Shown in pieces: positions 63,239 to 64,000 of a DNA stretch of 64,000 bases. Made by a program: the position numbers and the translations under genes. Position 1 is the stretch's first letter, and every line of letters begins with the position of its first letter. The DNA comes from Microbacterium sp. Yaish 1. GTDB lineage: Bacteria; Actinomycetota; Actinomycetes; Actinomycetales; Microbacteriaceae. A model generated the notes under the pieces. It did no database searches. It was not told where the DNA came from and was given only the letters and a program-made list of their open reading frames with translations. The stretch spans positions 1,857,593-1,921,592 of the forward strand of contig NZ_NPMR01000001.1 in the NCBI RefSeq assembly GCF_002245215.1. The letters run 5' to 3'.

Positions 63239-64000
63239 ATGAACTCGATCGATCCCGCTCCGCCCGCCGCAGCGCCGCCCGTGTTCGCGCCGACGCTGCG
63301 CGAGGTCATGCTCCGCCCGTGGTGGCTCGGCATGCTCGCGTTCGCCCTGCTCGTGGCGGCGGTGTTCGCGTGGCTCGGGCAGTGGCAGCTCTCGCGCGCC
63401 GTCGACACCTCGCCGCCGCCGCCGGGGCAGACCGAGCAGGTGCGTCCCCTCGCCGACGTGACCGAACCCGGTGCGTACCTGCCCGAGCCGCTCGTGGGTC
63501 AGCGCGTCGAGGTGCGCGGTTCGTTCGTCGCCGACGACTTCGAGGTCGTCTCGTCGCGGTTCGATCGTGGCGAGGAGGGGTACTGGGTGACGGGCCAGCT
63601 CCGCGTCGACCCCGAGTCGGCCCGTTCTTCCGAACCGACCTCGCTCGCCGTCGCGGTGGGGTGGACGGCCGATCGCGCCGAGGCGGATGCCGCGGCTGCG
63701 GCCCTCGACGCCGACCCGCCGCAGGATGTCGTCCTCACGGGACGCATCATCTCCGACGAGGGCCCCGCGCTGCCCGGGCGCGGCGCCGATCCTCAGGAGA
63801 TGACGCGGATGTCGCCCGCCGCGCTGCTCAGCCGCTGGCACGACACCGCGGGACTCGACGTCTACCGCGGCTATCTCACGTCTGCGGAGCCGTTCGGGGG
63901 CCTGACCGCGATCCACTCGCCGGCGCCCGACGAGCGGTCGAACGTCAACTGGCTCAACATCTTCTACGCCGTCGAGTGGGCGGTGTTCGCCGGCTTCGCC
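63239..64000 (+). CDS. SURF1-family protein, 3' end outside window
   Basis: The first 254 codons of a membrane protein of the SURF1 family, which helps assemble cytochrome c oxidase. An N-terminal membrane segment near residues 26-44 is followed by FAWLGQWQLSRA, the family's LG-x-WQ-x-x-R motif. A long extracytoplasmic domain follows, and a second membrane segment starts at the window edge (YAVEWAVFAGF). ATG at 63239 lies 1 nt after the guaB3 stop, so co-transcription is likely. Confidence 0.88.
   Translation, partial: MNSIDPAPPAAAPPVFAPTLREVMLRPWWLGMLAFALLVAAVFAWLGQWQLSRAVDTSPPPPGQTEQVRPLADVTEPGAYLPEPLVGQRVEVRGSFVADDFEVVSSRFDRGEEGYWVTGQLRVDPESARSSEPTSLAVAVGWTADRAEADAAAAALDADPPQDVVLTGRIISDEGPALPGRGADPQEMTRMSPAALLSRWHDTAGLDVYRGYLTSAEPFGGLTAIHSPAPDERSNVNWLNIFYAVEWAVFAGFA

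Noticed and set aside
59092..63408. A very long open frame on the minus strand (over 1400 codons)
   Set aside because: It is antisense to the well-defined ABC-F and GuaB3 genes and overlaps the flavoprotein gene; its product is low-complexity Arg/Asp/Val-rich, as expected from GC-rich shadow frames.

Overview
This is a 64 kb stretch of a very GC-rich actinobacterial chromosome, most likely from the Microbacteriaceae and close to Microbacterium. The reasons are: coding packed on both strands, overlapping ATGA/GTGA gene junctions, many GTG starts, many TAnnnT boxes only 6-7 nt before the start codon (leaderless mRNAs), a GuaB3 protein beside the IMP dehydrogenase system, a DUF222/13E12 HNH protein behind a LexA-type box, and a fused PutA. 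No rRNA, tRNA, CRISPR array, insertion sequence or prophage was seen. Most of it reads as core or metabolic chromosome with a few accessory patches.

Layout. 1-6.8 kb: a beta-glucoside island on the minus strand, with a BglG/LicT antiterminator, an RNA antiterminator site overlapping a terminator, PTS EIIBCA, a GH1 6-phospho-beta-glucosidase and a HAD phosphatase. It faces mmuM and a second, partial HAD paralog. 6.9-9.7 kb: rlmN, an aldo/keto reductase and a Nudix hydrolase. 9.8-14.9 kb: an accessory cluster of unrecognised genes with the look of type VII (ESX/WXG-like) secretion: a 100-aa helical protein, a 423-aa protein with a central membrane hairpin, two ~200-aa soluble proteins and three tandem paralogous membrane proteins, one shortened and one frameshifted. 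This is the best candidate here for an undescribed system. 14.9-19.9 kb: rnhA, then a GntR-controlled 2-methylcitrate cycle operon (prpD, prpB, prpC).

20-28.8 kb: a large secreted nucleotidase, enoyl-CoA hydratase, a cytochrome b-like membrane protein, the HNH protein, a GNAT acetyltransferase and a 7-TM protein with a decayed GGDEF-like tail. 28.9-32 kb: thiamin salvage (TPP riboswitch, thiM, thiE, a thiD-tenA fusion). 32-38 kb: a LacI-controlled arabinoside operon (binding protein, two permeases, GH51 arabinofuranosidase). 38-46 kb: thioesterase, putA, a TetR/DUF952 pair, an aldo/keto reductase and an aminotransferase-like protein lacking its catalytic lysine. 46-49.6 kb: the circularly permuted ATP-grasp / alpha-E / transglutaminase trio.

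49.5-64 kb: a DHA2 drug exporter with an operator over its start, a decayed nuclease remnant, a livHMGF-type importer whose LivH carries an extra exported domain, guaB, a DUF559-like protein, a sarcosine-oxidase-like flavoprotein, an ABC-F ATPase, guaB3 and the start of a SURF1 protein. Several intergenic regions hold long unrelated inverted repeats (near 38.0, 46.0, 52.2 and 58.1 kb), and the heptamer GGATGCC/GGCATCC recurs throughout more often than composition predicts.
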